Shown: positions 1-8,785 of the stretch, in pieces | Numbering within the stretch: position 1 is the first letter of the stretch | Layout of the letters: each line of letters opens with the position of its first letter | Source: JAOPZW01 sp963835295 | GTDB taxonomy: Bacteria > Actinomycetota > Thermoleophilia > Solirubrobacterales > Solirubrobacteraceae | Assembly (NCBI GenBank): GCA_963835295.1 | Contig: CAWIEX010000012.1 | Location: 806,001 to 870,000, forward strand | Length of the DNA stretch: 64,000 bases | Direction of reading: 5' to 3' | Made by a program: the position numbers and the translations under genes | Notes under the pieces: generated by a model | Databases searched by the model: none | What the model saw: only the letters and a program-made list of their open reading frames with translations | What the model was told of the DNA's origin: nothing

Positions 1-1053
1 GACGTGCTCGGCATCGCGCGCGAGGCCGTGGACCATCGCCGATGACACCGAGTACAGGAAGAGAAGGCCGACGAAGTACAGCCCGGGCTGGTCGGCCACG
101 ATGCCGCGCTCGGTCGCCGGATCGTCCCGTGCCACGTCGGGGAGGTCGACCCAGTCGAGGTCGGGGTCGAATCCGGTGCACCAGACGACGTTCGCCACGT
201 CCAGCACTCGGCCGTCCTCGAGCTCGGGCCGACCGCGGCGGACGCCGACGACCCTGGGCACGCGCTCGATCCCGCTGGCGGCCAGGTCGGCGGGCTTCGT
301 GCGCACCAGCGGCAGGCCATGGGACAGCGCCTCAGCACGCTTCTTCCGGCCCATCGGAGTGCGCACCGTCAGCACGCGGTGGAACAGGCCTCGCAGGACG
401 AGCGGGACGAAGAGGCGCCCGGCGAGCGACTCGATGCGGAACGGGACATGGCCGACGTCGCGCCCCGACAGCCAGACACGGCGGCCGCGGGCTGCGTCGA
501 GAGCGATCTCGGCGCCCGAGTTGCCCGCTCCCACGAGCAGCAGGTCGCCGTCCCGCAGCTGGCCGGGGTTGCGGTAATGGGCCGAGTGAAGCTGGACGAT
601 GTCCGGGTCCAGCTCGGCGGCGAGTCGCGGCACGCGCGGGCGCTGCCAGCTGGACATCGCCACGACGACGTTGTCGGCCTCGAATCGGCGTGCACCGGAG
701 GCCGCGACGAACCCGTTGCCGTTCCGCGACAGCCGGTCCACTCGCACACCGGTCCGCACGGGCAATTCGAACCGCGCGGCGTACGCCTCGAGGTAGTCGG
801 CCATCTCGTCCTTGCTGGGGAAGTGGTGCGGCGCGGCAGGAAAGCGCATCCCGGCCAGCCCGTCATAGCGGGCCGGCGTGAACAGGCGCAGGGAGTCCCA
901 GCGGCGCCGCCAGGAGTCGCCGATCCGGTCGCCTGCGTCGAGGATCACGAACGGTCGCCCGCGGCGGGCGAGTTCGTAGCCGACCGAAAGGCCGGCCTGC
1001 CCGCCGCCAATGACGATCGTCTCGACGCGTTCGGTTGTCTCCGCGGCCGGCAT
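1..1053 (-). CDS. Flavin-containing monooxygenase-like oxidoreductase (3' end outside window)
   Basis: Cytoplasmic FAD/NAD(P)H-dependent oxidoreductase of the flavin monooxygenase/CzcO-like family; the substrate cannot be read. 351 codons are visible and the frame runs off the window edge. The FAD Rossmann motif GGGQAG lies near residue 17, followed by LDAGDRIGDSWRRRWDSL, typical of this family. A second nucleotide-binding motif, GAGNSGAEIAL, lies near residue 170 and suits NADPH. ANVVWCTGFDPDLDW near the end is the usual C-terminal family signature. The ATG at 1051-1053 (read on the minus strand) has GAGGAG about 8 bases upstream, which fixes the start. A perfect inverted repeat lies just upstream, between this gene and the upstream HD-domain regulator on the same strand. 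Confidence 0.9.
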   Translation of the reverse strand, partial: MPAAETTERVETIVIGGGQAGLSVGYELARRGRPFVILDAGDRIGDSWRRRWDSLRLFTPARYDGLAGMRFPAAPHHFPSKDEMADYLEAYAARFELPVRTGVRVDRLSRNGNGFVAASGARRFEADNVVVAMSSWQRPRVPRLAAELDPDIVQLHSAHYRNPGQLRDGDLLLVGAGNSGAEIALDAARGRRVWLSGRDVGHVPFRIESLAGRLFVPLVLRGLFHRVLTVRTPMGRKKRAEALSHGLPLVRTKPADLAASGIERVPRVVGVRRGRPELEDGRVLDVANVVWCTGFDPDLDWVDLPDVARDDPATERGIVADQPGLYFVGLLFLYSVSSAMVHGLARDAEHV

Positions 1054-1072
1054 CTCGGTCTCCTCGAGTCGG

Positions 1073-1092
1073 ATCTGCAGTCGTCTGCAGAT
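1073..1092. promoter_or_regulatory. Perfect 8-4-8 inverted repeat upstream of the monooxygenase
   Basis: ATCTGCAG, four bases TCGT, then CTGCAGAT: a perfect palindrome in the 43-base gap between the end of the regulator gene and the start of the monooxygenase gene. It is about 20 bases from the start codon and has no T-run, so a repressor operator is more likely than a terminator. The binding protein is not known. Confidence 0.45.
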
Positions 1093-1096
1093 GACG

Positions 1097-2698
1097 CTAG
1101 GCGCGGGCGGCCGCGCGGGCCATCGGGAGTCTTCCCCAGGCGATGACCCCGTGCTCCATCGCGAAGAGCGCCGCCGCCGCGCGCGTCGAGACGCCGATCT
1201 TCCCGTAGGCGTTCTGGATGTGGTGGTCGGCAGTCTTCGCGGAGATCCCGAGCGTCGCCGCGATCTGCTTGGTCTGCAGCCCCCGGGCGAGCAGCGCAAC
1301 GACCTCGGCCTCACGCTCCGTCAGGCCCGCCGGTCGCTCGAGGCGGGGTGGCTTCTGTCCGCTCGCCTCGAGCACGGCGGCGACGGTGTCGGCGTCGAAC
1401 AGGCCGGCGCGGCACTGCTCGCCGAGCCGGTCGGCCGCGCGCGCGGGCGCCATCGCCGCGCGGTGCGATCGTGGCTCGGTCATGGCTCGGAAGGCGTCAG
1501 CGGCGCCGAGCAGCCTCGCCGCCGGCGACAGTCCGGCGGCCGCCGTCCCTCGGTGGTAGCCGGAACCGTCCAGCCGCTCGTGGTGGGCGCCGGCCATGGG
1601 CGCCAGGGGAGCGAGCGAAGGTGACTGTACGAGCACCCGCTCGGAGTGGTAGGCGTGCAGCCTGACGTGCTCCCACTCGTCCGGCGACAGCGGACCAGGG
1701 CGATGCCACGTGCTGACCGGGATCGCGACCCGCCCGAGATCGTGGACGCTGCCGGCCCGGCGCAGCGCGATGACGTCGCGCTCGTCGAGCCCTCGGCACC
1801 GGGCTGCCGCTGCCGCCAGGGCCGCCACTCCCGCCGAGTGGCCAGCGAGGTATGGCGATGCGAGGTCGGCGAAGTCGCCCATCCCGCCCAGCGCGGCGTC
1901 GATCGCCTCGCCCTCCAGCCTCAGCCGCGGCTCCGGCTCACACGCCAGTGCCTCGTCCCATGCCGAGGTCTCCGGATCCAGCGCCAGGATGTCCGCGGCC
2001 TCATCGACCAACCGAGTCGCGATCTCGGGATCGAGCCCGGCGCCAGCGTGTTCGCGCACGGCCTGCGCCGCGGCGTCCACACCACCGAGCATCCGGTGGA
2101 GCGCCGCGTCCTGCGCCACGTGGACGATGCGCAATGCCAGCGGGATCTCGTCGTGGGACGCTCGTCGCAGTGGCCCCTTGCCGTCCCAGCGCTCGCTCAC
2201 GTGCGCGAACAGGCGCGATAGTCGAGCCGGCAGCCCCAGGCGGTGCGCCAGCATCTGCGCCACCTCGCACGCGGCGACGAAGTGTGGGCGAGACGCGCGG
2301 GCCGCGCGCGGAGCGCGTCGCGCAATCTCGAGCGCGCTGCGTGGCAGCGAGCTGCCGGTCGGCGGCAGGGAGCGTAGGAGACCCGCGAGCATCGCCGGCT
2401 GTGAGGCGAACATGACAGGCAAGCTGTGCTCGGTCATGGGGCCGCCGAAGATCTCGGCCGCGATCTCGGCGTCGGTCGTGCAGCCGGCATGAAAGAGCAT
2501 GCAGGCGTAGTACGCGTGCACGCTCGTCTCCCGGTCGATGCCCAGACGCCGGCCGAGCCGGGCGGCGAACAGCGTGCTCTGCAGCCCGTGCATGAACGGG
2601 AGACCCATTCCGAGGTCCGTCGCCAGGCAGAGGCTTGCGATGACCTCTGCGGCCCGGACACGCTCTGCGTCCGGCGATCCTGCGAGCACTCGGACCAT
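1097..2698 (-). CDS. HD-GYP-like domain protein with C-terminal LuxR DNA-binding domain
   Basis: Likely transcriptional regulator of about 533 residues with two HD-like halves and a LuxR helix-turn-helix. The second half has VHDLGRVAIP and HHERLDGSGYHRG, matching the HD-GYP phosphodiesterase core except that the GYP proline is histidine. So c-di-GMP hydrolysis is possible but unproven. The last 75 residues begin LTEREAEVVALLARGL and contain QIAATLGISAKTADHHI, a clear LuxR-type HTH. The open frame extends to 2800, but the GTG-rich extension looks non-coding, so the ATG at 2698 is preferred. It lies upstream of the monooxygenase on the same strand with a 43-base gap and may control it. Confidence 0.85.
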   Translation of the reverse strand: MVRVLAGSPDAERVRAAEVIASLCLATDLGMGLPFMHGLQSTLFAARLGRRLGIDRETSVHAYYACMLFHAGCTTDAEIAAEIFGGPMTEHSLPVMFASQPAMLAGLLRSLPPTGSSLPRSALEIARRAPRAARASRPHFVAACEVAQMLAHRLGLPARLSRLFAHVSERWDGKGPLRRASHDEIPLALRIVHVAQDAALHRMLGGVDAAAQAVREHAGAGLDPEIATRLVDEAADILALDPETSAWDEALACEPEPRLRLEGEAIDAALGGMGDFADLASPYLAGHSAGVAALAAAAARCRGLDERDVIALRRAGSVHDLGRVAIPVSTWHRPGPLSPDEWEHVRLHAYHSERVLVQSPSLAPLAPMAGAHHERLDGSGYHRGTAAAGLSPAARLLGAADAFRAMTEPRSHRAAMAPARAADRLGEQCRAGLFDADTVAAVLEASGQKPPRLERPAGLTEREAEVVALLARGLQTKQIAATLGISAKTADHHIQNAYGKIGVSTRAAAALFAMEHGVIAWGRLPMARAAARA

Positions 2699-3050
2699 CG
2701 TATCCGGCCGCGAAGCGACGGTCGCTGCACGCCCGGGGGGCACGCTGCGATCGTCGCGGCCACAGCTCGCCGAGACGGGACGGCGGCACGCCGTTGACAA
2801 CCCTGGTGCCTGCGCGCGCCCCCAAGCCCGAGTTCATGAACTCGGTCCGACCTCCGACCGATCCGGTTCAACGCGGGACGGGGCCAGGGATCATCGGAAG
2901 GCGCCAGTCGTGGGCCGCCGACATCCACGGCCCGGCCTGGCACGGCCGCGCGGCGCGACATCCCGATCGCCATCGGCCACGATCCCTGCCCGATGAGCCA
3001 TGTCGCGCCGCAGCGGTCTGGCGTGGCGAGACACGTGTAGTCAGAGGCGG

Positions 3051-3066
3051 ACTTTACAGTGTAAGA
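3051..3066. promoter_or_regulatory. Probable TetR operator, TTACA-G-TGTAA
   Basis: A perfect 11-base palindrome (3054-3064) ends 11 bases before the tetR start codon. Small palindromes of this type in front of TetR genes normally serve autorepression. The position would also control the downstream ClC and SCO1/TlpA genes. Confidence 0.6.
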
Positions 3067-3075
3067 TCGAGCGGG

Positions 3076-3735
3076 ATGGCTGCCGTCAAGCCCTCGGTCC
3101 CGCAGCGCTCGCCACGCCGGCCAACCCTCAGTCGGCAGGCGATTCTCGATGCCGCCATCGCCCTGGTCGAGCGCGATGGATCCGCTGCGCTGAGCATGCG
3201 CCGCCTGGGCGCCGAGCTTGGCGTCGAGGGCATGGCCCTCTATCACCACATCCGCAGCCGCGACGAGCTGTTGGCGGGGATGGCTGACCGGCTGCTCGAG
3301 CCGCTCAACGACGTCGACCTCCGCTGTGACTGGAGAGAGGCGTGTCTGCGCTTCGCGACCGCGCTGCGCGCCGTCGCGGTGGGGCGGCCGGAGAGCTTTC
3401 GCACCGTGGGCCTGCTGCCGCTGGACACCCCGACGTCGCTGCGTTCCGTGGAGCGGCTGCTCGGCACGCTGGTCGCGGCCGGCTTCTCCGCGAGCGACGC
3501 TCTCGCCGCCTACCGCGCCGTCGCGAGCTATGCGCGCGGCTATGCGCTGGCGGAGGCGACCGGGTTCACCGTCGACGCGACGAGCGCGGACGGCCGCTCG
3601 CGATTGCGATCGTTGTCGCCGGAAGAGTTCCCCGTGCTGCACGGGCGAGCCGCCGAGCTCTCGGCGCTCGACGCGGACGGCGGCTTCGACCGCGGGCTGC
3701 ACGCCTTGATAGCGGGCCTTCCGAGCCCGGCGTGA
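3076..3735 (+). CDS. TetR-family transcriptional repressor
   Basis: 219-residue TetR regulator. The N-terminal HTH reads SRQAILDAAIALVERDGSA, then SMRRLGAELGVEGMALYHHI, with the usual Y-H-H recognition helix end. The C-terminal half resembles the TetR_C_1 ligand domain (FDRGLHALIAGL at the end). The frame is open upstream to 2794, but the ATG at 3076 follows the operator palindrome and starts the conserved part, so it is chosen. Its stop overlaps the GTG of the ClC gene (GTGA), so the three genes 3076-6910 are almost certainly one operon under its control. The inducer is unknown. Confidence 0.92.
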   Translation: MAAVKPSVPQRSPRRPTLSRQAILDAAIALVERDGSAALSMRRLGAELGVEGMALYHHIRSRDELLAGMADRLLEPLNDVDLRCDWREACLRFATALRAVAVGRPESFRTVGLLPLDTPTSLRSVERLLGTLVAAGFSASDALAAYRAVASYARGYALAEATGFTVDATSADGRSRLRSLSPEEFPVLHGRAAELSALDADGGFDRGLHALIAGLPSPA

Positions 3736-5615
3736 GCGACCCCCCGGCCATCGACGCGACCAACGTGCCTACGATCGGCGCGCGGCTGCCGCTGTCCTCG
3801 CCAGCGGTCTCGCGCTGGCGCGCGTGGCTGCTCAGCAGTCAGGGTCTGATCGCGCTGGCGCTGGTCGTGGGCCTCGGGGCAGGCGTTGGCGCCATCGGAT
3901 TTCGCTACCTGATCATGGGCCTGACCGAGCTGTTCTCCGGCCACCGCGACTACAGCGCCGCCGGCCACGCGATCAACCCGCGTGTGCCATGGCTCGGACC
4001 GTGGTTCGTCGTGCTGGTGCCGGTCGTGGGTGGGCTCCTCTACGGCCCGCTGGTCGCGAGGTTCGCACCGGAGGCACGCGGTCACGGCGTTCCCGAGGTG
4101 ATGCTCGCCGTCGTCGAGATGGGCGGTCGCATCCGACCTCAGGTGCCGGCGGTCAAGGCGCTCGCGTCCGCGCTGTGCATCGGCTCGGGGGGCTCGGTGG
4201 GCAGGGAGGGGCCGATCGTGCAGATCGGCTCCGCGCTGGGGTCGCTGCTGGGGCAGCTGACCCGCCTGCCGCAGCGACGGCTGCGCCTGCTGGTCGCCTG
4301 CGGTGCCGCTGGCGGCATCGCGGCCACCTTCAACGCGCCGATCGCCGGCGTGTTCTTCGCCCTCGAGGTGATCCTCGGCGACTTCGAGACTCAGGCGTTC
4401 GGGGTCGTGGTCCTGAGCTCCGTGACCGCCTCGGCGCTGGCCCGGAGCGTGTTCGGCTCGGCTAGCTTCCTGCACCTGCCCGGGTTCACCCTGGACTCGC
4501 CGCTCGAGCTCGTGCTCTATGCCGGCCTGGGCGTGCTTGCCGGCGCCGTCGGCGTCCTGTTCATCCGGGTGCTGTATGGCAGCGAGGACCTCGTGGATCG
4601 CCTCTGGCGCGGACCGGCGTGGGCCCGGCCCGCGGCCGGCGGGGCTCTGCTCGGACTGCTGCTGCTGGCGGTGCCCGAGATGTACGGGGTGGGCTATCCG
4701 GTGCTCTCGCGCGCGGTCGACGGGCACTACGCCGTGGCGTTCGTCCTCATGCTGCTGGCCGCGAAGGTCGCGGCGACCAGCCTGACGATCGCGATCGGCG
4801 GGTCGGGCGGCGTGTTCGCCCCGTCGCTGTTCATGGGCGCGATGCTGGGCTCGGCCTTCGGCCAGATCGCCCACGCAGCGCTGCCGTCGGTGACCGCCCC
4901 GGCCGGCGCTTACGCGCTGGTGGGCATGGGGGCGGTCTTCGCGGGCGCCGCGCGGGCTCCGATCACGGCGGTGATCATCCTCTTCGAGCTCACCGGCGAA
5001 TACACGATCATCCTGCCGCTCATGCTCGCGATCGTGCTCGCCACGAGCGTCAGCGGCAGCCTCTCGCGCGACACGATTTACACGCTCAAGCTCCGTCGCC
5101 GCGGAATCCGCGTCGACCGCCCGCGCGTGCCGAGCGTCATGCGCACGGTCCCGGTCAGCGCCGCCATGGGGCCCGTGCCAACGCCATTGGCGTTCGATGC
5201 GCCGCTGGCGGTGATCATGGCGGACTTCGCCGACCAGCCGCGCGACACCGCGCCCGTCGTCGACGCCGACGGGGCGCTCGTCGGTGTCGTCACCGCCGCC
5301 GACCTCGAGGAGCACACGCTGGAGGCTGGTTCCGACGATGCCCTGGCCGCACAGATCGCCCACGCGGCTCCCGAGTTGCGCGCCCATGACACGCTCGAGG
5401 ATGCGGTGCGGGCGCTTGCGCTCGGCGACGAGGCGGGCCTGCCCGTCGTCAGCGACGAGGGTCGGGTCGTCGTCGGGTGGGTGACGCACCGCGACGTCCT
5501 GCGCGCCTACCACCGCGAGCGCGAGCGGCTGTCTCCCCATCACGACGGTCCCGGGCCAGCGCGAGCGCCCAGCCTGTCCGATGAGCCGAAACTGGAGCCC
5601 GTGGGGAGATCGTGA
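3732..5615 (+). CDS. ClC-family chloride channel/antiporter with C-terminal CBS domains
   Basis: Inner-membrane chloride transporter of the ClC family, 627 residues. Filter motifs are intact: GSGGSVGREGPIVQ with the gating glutamate at about residue 159, and GGSGGVFAPSLFMG near residue 357. ALEVILGDFE carries the region where antiporters hold the proton glutamate. The C-terminal 130 residues form a CBS pair (DTAPVVDADGALVGVVTAADL and GLPVVSDEGRVVVGWVTHRDVL), probably adenine-nucleotide sensing. The longer open frame from 3342 overlaps tetR and is rejected; the GTG at 3732 overlaps the tetR stop by four bases. The next gene overlaps its stop in the same way. Confidence 0.93.
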   Translation: MSDPPAIDATNVPTIGARLPLSSPAVSRWRAWLLSSQGLIALALVVGLGAGVGAIGFRYLIMGLTELFSGHRDYSAAGHAINPRVPWLGPWFVVLVPVVGGLLYGPLVARFAPEARGHGVPEVMLAVVEMGGRIRPQVPAVKALASALCIGSGGSVGREGPIVQIGSALGSLLGQLTRLPQRRLRLLVACGAAGGIAATFNAPIAGVFFALEVILGDFETQAFGVVVLSSVTASALARSVFGSASFLHLPGFTLDSPLELVLYAGLGVLAGAVGVLFIRVLYGSEDLVDRLWRGPAWARPAAGGALLGLLLLAVPEMYGVGYPVLSRAVDGHYAVAFVLMLLAAKVAATSLTIAIGGSGGVFAPSLFMGAMLGSAFGQIAHAALPSVTAPAGAYALVGMGAVFAGAARAPITAVIILFELTGEYTIILPLMLAIVLATSVSGSLSRDTIYTLKLRRRGIRVDRPRVPSVMRTVPVSAAMGPVPTPLAFDAPLAVIMADFADQPRDTAPVVDADGALVGVVTAADLEEHTLEAGSDDALAAQIAHAAPELRAHDTLEDAVRALALGDEAGLPVVSDEGRVVVGWVTHRDVLRAYHRERERLSPHHDGPGPARAPSLSDEPKLEPVGRS

Positions 5616-6910
5616 AGCGGTCGGTCCGGCGCCTTCGACGCATCCGGGCAGCGCTCCTCGTCGCGATCGCCGCCCTGCTCGCCATCGAGCTCATCGCCGT
5701 CGCCCTCGGCGCACGCGACACGTCGGGCCAAGGCTCGGCCGGTGCGCCGACAGCGCCGCTGGCGGCCGGTGCGCCGATCGACGAGCCGTTGCCGAGCCTC
5801 GCCCTACTCGACGAGCAGGGCCGCGCGACCTCGCTGGCCGCCTTCCGCGGCAGGTACCTCGTGCTCGCGCCCTCGCTGACCCTCTGCCACGAGGTCTGCC
5901 CGCTGACGACGGGCGCGCTCATGCAGCTTCGCCGCAGGCTCGCCGGAGAGGGTCTCGGCGGTCGCGTGGTCGTCGCGGAGGCGACGGTCGATCCCTGGCG
6001 CGACTCACCCGCGCGCGTGCGCGCGTTCGAGCACCGCACGGGCGCCGACATCCGGTTTCTCACCGGGACGCCCGCCCAGATCCGCCGCCTCTGGAGGTTC
6101 TTCGGCGTCGACTACGAGCGCGTCCCAGAAGGCCACCCGCCTGACATCGACTGGTGGACTCACCGAGCGCAGACCTTCGACGTCCAGCACACCGACGGCG
6201 TGTTCATCATCGACCCCCACGGGCACTGGCGCGTCGCGGTCTCCGGCATGCCGAAGCTCGGTGGCCGGCTGTCGCCGAAGCTGGCGTCGTTGCTCAATGC
6301 CGAGGGCAAGGCCAACCTGCGCCATCCGGACACGTCGTGGACCGTCGACGGGGTGCTCCACGACCTGCTGGCGCTCATGGGCCGCCCGCCCCCGCGCACG
6401 GCCGCCACACCGTCCTCCGCTGCGCCCAGCGCCTCGCAGGCGCGCTCGGCGCTCAGGGGCTCCCCGGCGCCGCTCGCGGCCCTCCACGCCCAGGGCGGCC
6501 GGCTGCTCGATGGCGGCGCCAGCGCCTTCAAGGCGCGGTTGGCGCAGCTGCGCGGTCACCCCATCGTGGTCAACGAGTGGGCCTCCTGGTGCCCGCCGTG
6601 CCAGAACGAGTTCCCGTTCTTCGCCGACGCTTCGGTCCGATATGGGACGCGCGTCGGCTTCGTCGGGCTCGACGTCAACGACGGCGCCGGCGGCGCCCGC
6701 GCGTTCCTGGCCAAGCATCCCGTCAGCTATCCGAGCTACAGCGACGACGGGGGCAAGGCGGCCGACTGGCTCGGCCGGTCGATCGGCCTGCCCACCACCG
6801 TCTTCCTCGACGCACGAGGCAAGGTCATCTCCACGCACGTGGGTCAGTACCGCGATGTCGCCGCGCTGGCCGCCGACATCGACCGACACGCGCTGGGCGG
6901 GCAGCCCTGA
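5612..6910 (+). CDS. SCO1/SenC-TlpA fusion: copper chaperone-like plus thioredoxin-like exported protein
   Basis: 432-residue envelope protein joining two thioredoxin-fold domains. Residues about 16-34 form a membrane anchor (LLVAIAALLAIELIAVALG). The first domain is SCO1/SenC-like: C92 and C96 in CHEVCP plus the distal histidine H193 in HTDGVFIIDP, the three copper ligands of SCO proteins. A Pro/Ala linker follows. The second domain (about 280-432) is TlpA/ResA-like with WCPPC (C327, C330) and the cis-proline loop GLPTTVFLD. SCO1 proteins and TlpA reductases usually work as separate partners in Cu-A assembly, so the fusion supplies both. GTG start overlaps the ClC stop (GTGA). Confidence 0.9.
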   Translation: MKRSVRRLRRIRAALLVAIAALLAIELIAVALGARDTSGQGSAGAPTAPLAAGAPIDEPLPSLALLDEQGRATSLAAFRGRYLVLAPSLTLCHEVCPLTTGALMQLRRRLAGEGLGGRVVVAEATVDPWRDSPARVRAFEHRTGADIRFLTGTPAQIRRLWRFFGVDYERVPEGHPPDIDWWTHRAQTFDVQHTDGVFIIDPHGHWRVAVSGMPKLGGRLSPKLASLLNAEGKANLRHPDTSWTVDGVLHDLLALMGRPPPRTAATPSSAAPSASQARSALRGSPAPLAALHAQGGRLLDGGASAFKARLAQLRGHPIVVNEWASWCPPCQNEFPFFADASVRYGTRVGFVGLDVNDGAGGARAFLAKHPVSYPSYSDDGGKAADWLGRSIGLPTTVFLDARGKVISTHVGQYRDVAALAADIDRHALGGQP

Positions 6911-6925
6911 GGCCGTCGCCCGCGG

Positions 6926-7282
6926 TCAGCCAGCGCCGGCCGGCTCGGGCGTCTGCTGATGCAGCACGAGCCGCCACTCGCCATCGCGCCGCCAGTAGGC
7001 GCTCGACATCAGCGCCTCGTATGCGACATCGCGGCGCCGTGAGCGCCAGCGGTAGTTGAGGATCACCGCGTCCGGCGTCGGCTGGGCGATCCGCACGTCG
7101 GTGATCTCATGCTCGTCCCAGCCCGGGCTGGCGTCCATGGCCTCGGCGCACTGCTGGCGGTCCAGGACGGCGCCCGGCACCACGACGATGGCATCTTGGG
7201 CAAGGTGTCGCCGATAGGCATCACCCGACCCGGTGCCGAGCGCCTCTTCTATCTCCAGGAGTTGTCTATATACAGCGTCCAT
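6926..7282 (-). CDS. SnoaL/DUF4440-like nuclear transport factor 2 fold protein
   Basis: 118-residue cytoplasmic protein beginning MDAVYRQLLEIEEALGTGSG and ending in EWRLVLHQQTPEP, the pattern of DUF4440/SnoaL-like domains (small alpha+beta barrel enzymes or binding proteins). VVPGAVLDRQQCAEAMD and ILNYRWRSRR fit the fold. No substrate can be assigned. The open frame continues to 7411, but the ATG at 7282 lies inside the spacer of a 10-6-10 palindrome and gives the family-like N-terminus. It is divergent from a tetR gene whose GTG starts only 17 bases away, so it is the likely target of that repressor. Confidence 0.82.
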   Translation of the reverse strand: MDAVYRQLLEIEEALGTGSGDAYRRHLAQDAIVVVPGAVLDRQQCAEAMDASPGWDEHEITDVRIAQPTPDAVILNYRWRSRRRDVAYEALMSSAYWRRDGEWRLVLHQQTPEPAGAG

Positions 7283-7294
7283 ATACGCTGTATA
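7269..7294. promoter_or_regulatory. Perfect 10-6-10 inverted repeat shared by divergent start sites
   Basis: TATACAGCGT (7269-7278), a six-base spacer, then ACGCTGTATA (7285-7294). The minus-strand SnoaL start codon is inside the spacer and the plus-strand tetR GTG begins at 7299. The site therefore covers both starts. With no room for Shine-Dalgarno sequences on the SnoaL side, at least that transcript is probably leaderless or read from an upstream start. Confidence 0.75.
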
Positions 7295-7298
7295 CCCG

Positions 7299-7901
7299 GT
7301 GAGCCTCGATCGTGACACGGTGCTTCGCGCTGCGCTGACCATGCTCGACGCTGAGGGGCTGGAGTCGTTCTCGATGCGGCGGTTGGCCGACCGTCTCGGC
7401 GTGACGCCCATGGCGCTCTACAACCACGTGCGGTCGCGTGATGACCTCATCGATGGCGTCACGGACCTCGTGGCATCGCGGATCGCGCTGCCACCCGAGC
7501 GGTGGGCATGGCGGCGGCGGCTGCGCGCGATGCTTGTCGCGCTGCGGGCCGTGTGCCTCGAGCACCCTGCAGCAGCGACCCTGCTACAGCAGACGCGCGC
7601 GTTGACCCCTGCGCTGCTCGCGCCCATCGAGATCGCGCTCGGCGCGCTCGACGAGGCGGGGCTGTCGCCGCCGGCGGCCCGCACGGCCTGGGCGGCGCTC
7701 GTCGGGCTCACCTACGGGCATGTGGCCTACCAGCTCGCCGGCCACATGAGCGGCGCAGCCTCAGGCACCGCAGCGGTCGATGCCGGCGCCTTTCCCCATG
7801 TCGCCGCCATGGCCAGCGGCCCGGCCTTCAACTGGGAGCGCGCGTTCGGCCGGGCGCTCGACGGTGTCATCGACGGATTCACCGCCGCCGCGGATCGCTA
7901 G
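7299..7901 (+). CDS. TetR-family transcriptional regulator
   Basis: 200-residue TetR repressor. HTH: RDTVLRAALTMLDAEGLES then SMRRLADRLGVTPMALYNHV; the C-terminal half (PAFNWERAFGRALDGVIDGF) is TetR_C_1-like. An upstream ATG at 7233 would place the operator inside the gene, so the GTG at 7299, five bases after the palindrome, is preferred. It is divergent to the SnoaL-like gene and probably represses both. The 3' end overlaps the convergent M23 peptidase gene by four bases. Confidence 0.9.
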   Translation: MSLDRDTVLRAALTMLDAEGLESFSMRRLADRLGVTPMALYNHVRSRDDLIDGVTDLVASRIALPPERWAWRRRLRAMLVALRAVCLEHPAAATLLQQTRALTPALLAPIEIALGALDEAGLSPPAARTAWAALVGLTYGHVAYQLAGHMSGAASGTAAVDAGAFPHVAAMASGPAFNWERAFGRALDGVIDGFTAAADR

Positions 7902-8785
7902 CGGCGTGGAGGGGCTGCAGAGCGTGTCTGTTCGGCAAGGCGCGCGTCGGCAACCCTCGTCCGCGGGGCCTCCGCCACGAAGGGCGCGGTCCTGCTCGGA
8001 ACGCCGAGAGGACGCGGCTGCCCAAGAGGTCCTCGGTCGTAGAACGAGAAGGGGACGCCGTCTGCCAGCAGGACGCTGGCATGGTCCATGAGCTGGAAGT
8101 GCACGTGCGGCTCGGTCGAGTTGCCCGAGTTGCCGCAATCGGCGAGGTGATCGCCGGTGGCCACCACGTCGCCCGGCTCGACACGGATGGACCCGCGACG
8201 GAGATGGGCAAGGACGAAGTAGAGACCGTCGCCGGTCTCGATCACGACGCGGTTGCCGAGCAGTCGTCCAGGGCCGCTGAGCTCGCGCATCACGGACTCG
8301 AGGAGGAGGTACGGAAGGGCCGGATAGGACTTCCGGCTCCAGTGATCACGTGCCCGGTCCTTGGCCTCGACGACGACTCCCGGGGCGGGCGCCACGACCG
8401 ACGCGCCGAAACCCGGGAACTCCACCGGCCGCCGCGCCAGCGGCCACCAGCCCCACGACGGCCGCGACGAGCCCACCGGCTCGCCGACGAGATCGATGGC
8501 AAACGTCTGCCCGTACGCGTGCAGTCCGTGGCTTGGAACTCGGTCCGCCGGACTGTTCAGCGCGAGCCAGTGCCCGACCACCGGCGCGGCGACTGCCACC
8601 GGCTCGCGTCGACGCGGCCACCCGAGGCGAAGGTACAACGACATGCCGACGACGAGCGCGGCCAGCCCGGCCCAGTCCGGGATGAAGTCCGTCACGCCGG
8701 CGACGAGCATCGCCAGCAGGCACAGCCACACCACCGGGAGGCGTACGCGCCCCCAGCTCATCTCGCGGTCAGCGCTCATCTGCAT
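7898..8785 (-). CDS. Membrane-anchored M23 (LytM-type) peptidase-like protein
   Basis: About 295 residues. Two hydrophobic segments (LPVVWLCLLAMLVAGVTDFI and AGLAALVVGMSLYLRL) near the N-terminus anchor it in the membrane, and the rest is likely outside. The catalytic-type zinc motifs of M23 are present: SHGLHAYGQTFAIDL and EPHVHFQLMD (HxH). GRLLGNRVVIETGDG, VLAHLRRGSIRV and GDHLADCGNSGNS follow the lysostaphin fold order. It probably cleaves peptidoglycan cross-links or binds a partner. The alternative start at 8836 adds 17 residues. Convergent with the preceding tetR. Confidence 0.85.
   Translation of the reverse strand: MQMSADREMSWGRVRLPVVWLCLLAMLVAGVTDFIPDWAGLAALVVGMSLYLRLGWPRRREPVAVAAPVVGHWLALNSPADRVPSHGLHAYGQTFAIDLVGEPVGSSRPSWGWWPLARRPVEFPGFGASVVAPAPGVVVEAKDRARDHWSRKSYPALPYLLLESVMRELSGPGRLLGNRVVIETGDGLYFVLAHLRRGSIRVEPGDVVATGDHLADCGNSGNSTEPHVHFQLMDHASVLLADGVPFSFYDRGPLGQPRPLGVPSRTAPFVAEAPRTRVADARLAEQTRSAAPPRR

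Noticed and set aside
3540..5543. Minus-strand open frame of 667 codons opposite the ClC gene
   Set aside because: It mirrors a well-supported ClC gene, is His/Arg/Gln-rich and has no motifs; typical shadow in high G+C DNA.
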